A stretch of DNA of 6,166 nucleotides from Accumulibacter sp. (GTDB lineage: Bacteria; Pseudomonadota; Gammaproteobacteria; Burkholderiales; Rhodocyclaceae): assembly GCA_031264825.1 (NCBI GenBank), contig JAISDL010000018.1:1-6166 (forward strand). The letters run 5' to 3'. Below, piece by piece: positions 5,907-6,166 of the stretch (position 1 is the first letter of the stretch; each line of letters opens with the position of its first letter). Below the pieces are notes generated by a model, which did no database searches, was not told the origin of the DNA, and was given only the letters and a program-made list of their open reading frames with translations. A program made the translations under genes and the position numbers.

Positions 5907-6166
5907 ATGACCAAACAAAAACTCGAACTCACCTGGATCGGCAAGGAGAAGCGCCCCAAGCTGGAGCCGCGCATTCTGCTTGAAGACCCGGACAAGTCGT
6001 ACCACGCCAGGCATCGTGTAACGGATAGCGATATTTTCGACAACCGACTGATCTTCGGGGACAACCTGTTGGCACTGAAAGCCTTGGAACAGGAGTTTTC
6101 GGGGCGAGTAAAGTGCGTGTTCATCGACCCGCCGTACAACACGGGCAGTGCGTTTACGCATTACGA
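5907..6166 (+). CDS. Site-specific adenine DNA methyltransferase, type III Mod-like (N-terminal part, runs off window)
   Basis: The first 86 codons are present, then the window ends. The N-terminus (KLELTWIGKEKRPKLEPRIL) and the block DSDIFDNRLIFGDNLLALKAL (40-60) are highly typical of the beta-class adenine methyltransferases of type III-like R-M loci. The catalytic DPPYNTG lies at residues 74-80, preceded by strand VKCVFI. In this class the DPPY motif precedes the S-adenosylmethionine-binding FxGxG motif, which should lie beyond the edge. The enzyme would transfer methyl from S-adenosylmethionine to the N6 of adenine in a specific site, protecting host DNA from a partner endonuclease. The start is supported by AAGGCGG (5890-5896) ten bases upstream and by family alignment. 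The 15-base gap after dinD implies one transcript. A res-type helicase-nuclease gene is expected downstream but cannot be seen. Confidence 0.93.
   Translation, partial: MTKQKLELTWIGKEKRPKLEPRILLEDPDKSYHARHRVTDSDIFDNRLIFGDNLLALKALEQEFSGRVKCVFIDPPYNTGSAFTHY

Noticed and set aside
5436..6161. 241-residue minus-strand frame over dinD and the methyltransferase
   Set aside because: It is antisense to two recognised genes and its product has no recognisable motif.

Overview
The window comes from a high-GC bacterium. It carries a NhaR-type LysR regulator and a SERCA-like P2A calcium ATPase, written in a TCG/GAC/CGC-rich codon style, followed by part of a restriction-modification (R-M) locus. The organism is most likely a Gram-negative, but the sequence alone does not settle the phylum; a deltaproteobacterial-type lineage or a little-studied phylum would both fit.

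Layout, left to right. (1) At 1-266 is the 3' end of a plus-strand gene I do not recognise; its last codons run into a short tandem-repeat array. (2) At 237-354, between two convergent genes, are two inverted arrays of 7-bp units flanking a GC-rich hairpin. Transcribed rightward, they could form a long cruciform or terminator-like structure. (3) At 358-1263, on the minus strand, is a full-length NhaR homologue. (4) At 1264-1738 is a 475-bp divergent intergenic region, more AT-rich and A-tract-rich than its surroundings. It holds a candidate -10 for nhaR, a possible leader hairpin and a good ribosome binding site for the next gene. (5) At 1739-4552 is a complete 937-residue P2A-type Ca2+ ATPase, followed by a strong rho-independent terminator at 4578-4626.

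(6) From about 4630-4740 onward the character changes: codon style differs and the genes belong to a mobile defence-type locus. This part has a short remnant resembling a coiled-coil segment of a restriction-associated helicase (about 4763-4954), a full dinD homologue (5010-5891), and the first 86 codons of a type III-like adenine-specific DNA methyltransferase with a DPPY motif (5907 to the window edge). dinD and the methyltransferase are 15 bp apart and very likely co-transcribed. The restriction subunit would be expected beyond the right edge.

How the genes may work together. NhaR proteins sense Na+ and alkaline pH and normally activate the antiporter gene nhaA. Here the regulator faces a calcium pump across a shared regulatory region, which suggests, but does not prove, Na+/pH control of Ca2+ export. 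In the right part, a DinD protein, known in E. coli as an SOS-induced protein acting on RecA filaments, sits directly in front of a DNA methyltransferase with no recognisable LexA box. It may therefore be an accessory part of the R-M system rather than an SOS gene. The truncated helicase at the left end of this block marks a probable insertion or deletion boundary. I found no tRNA, rRNA, CRISPR array or insertion sequence.
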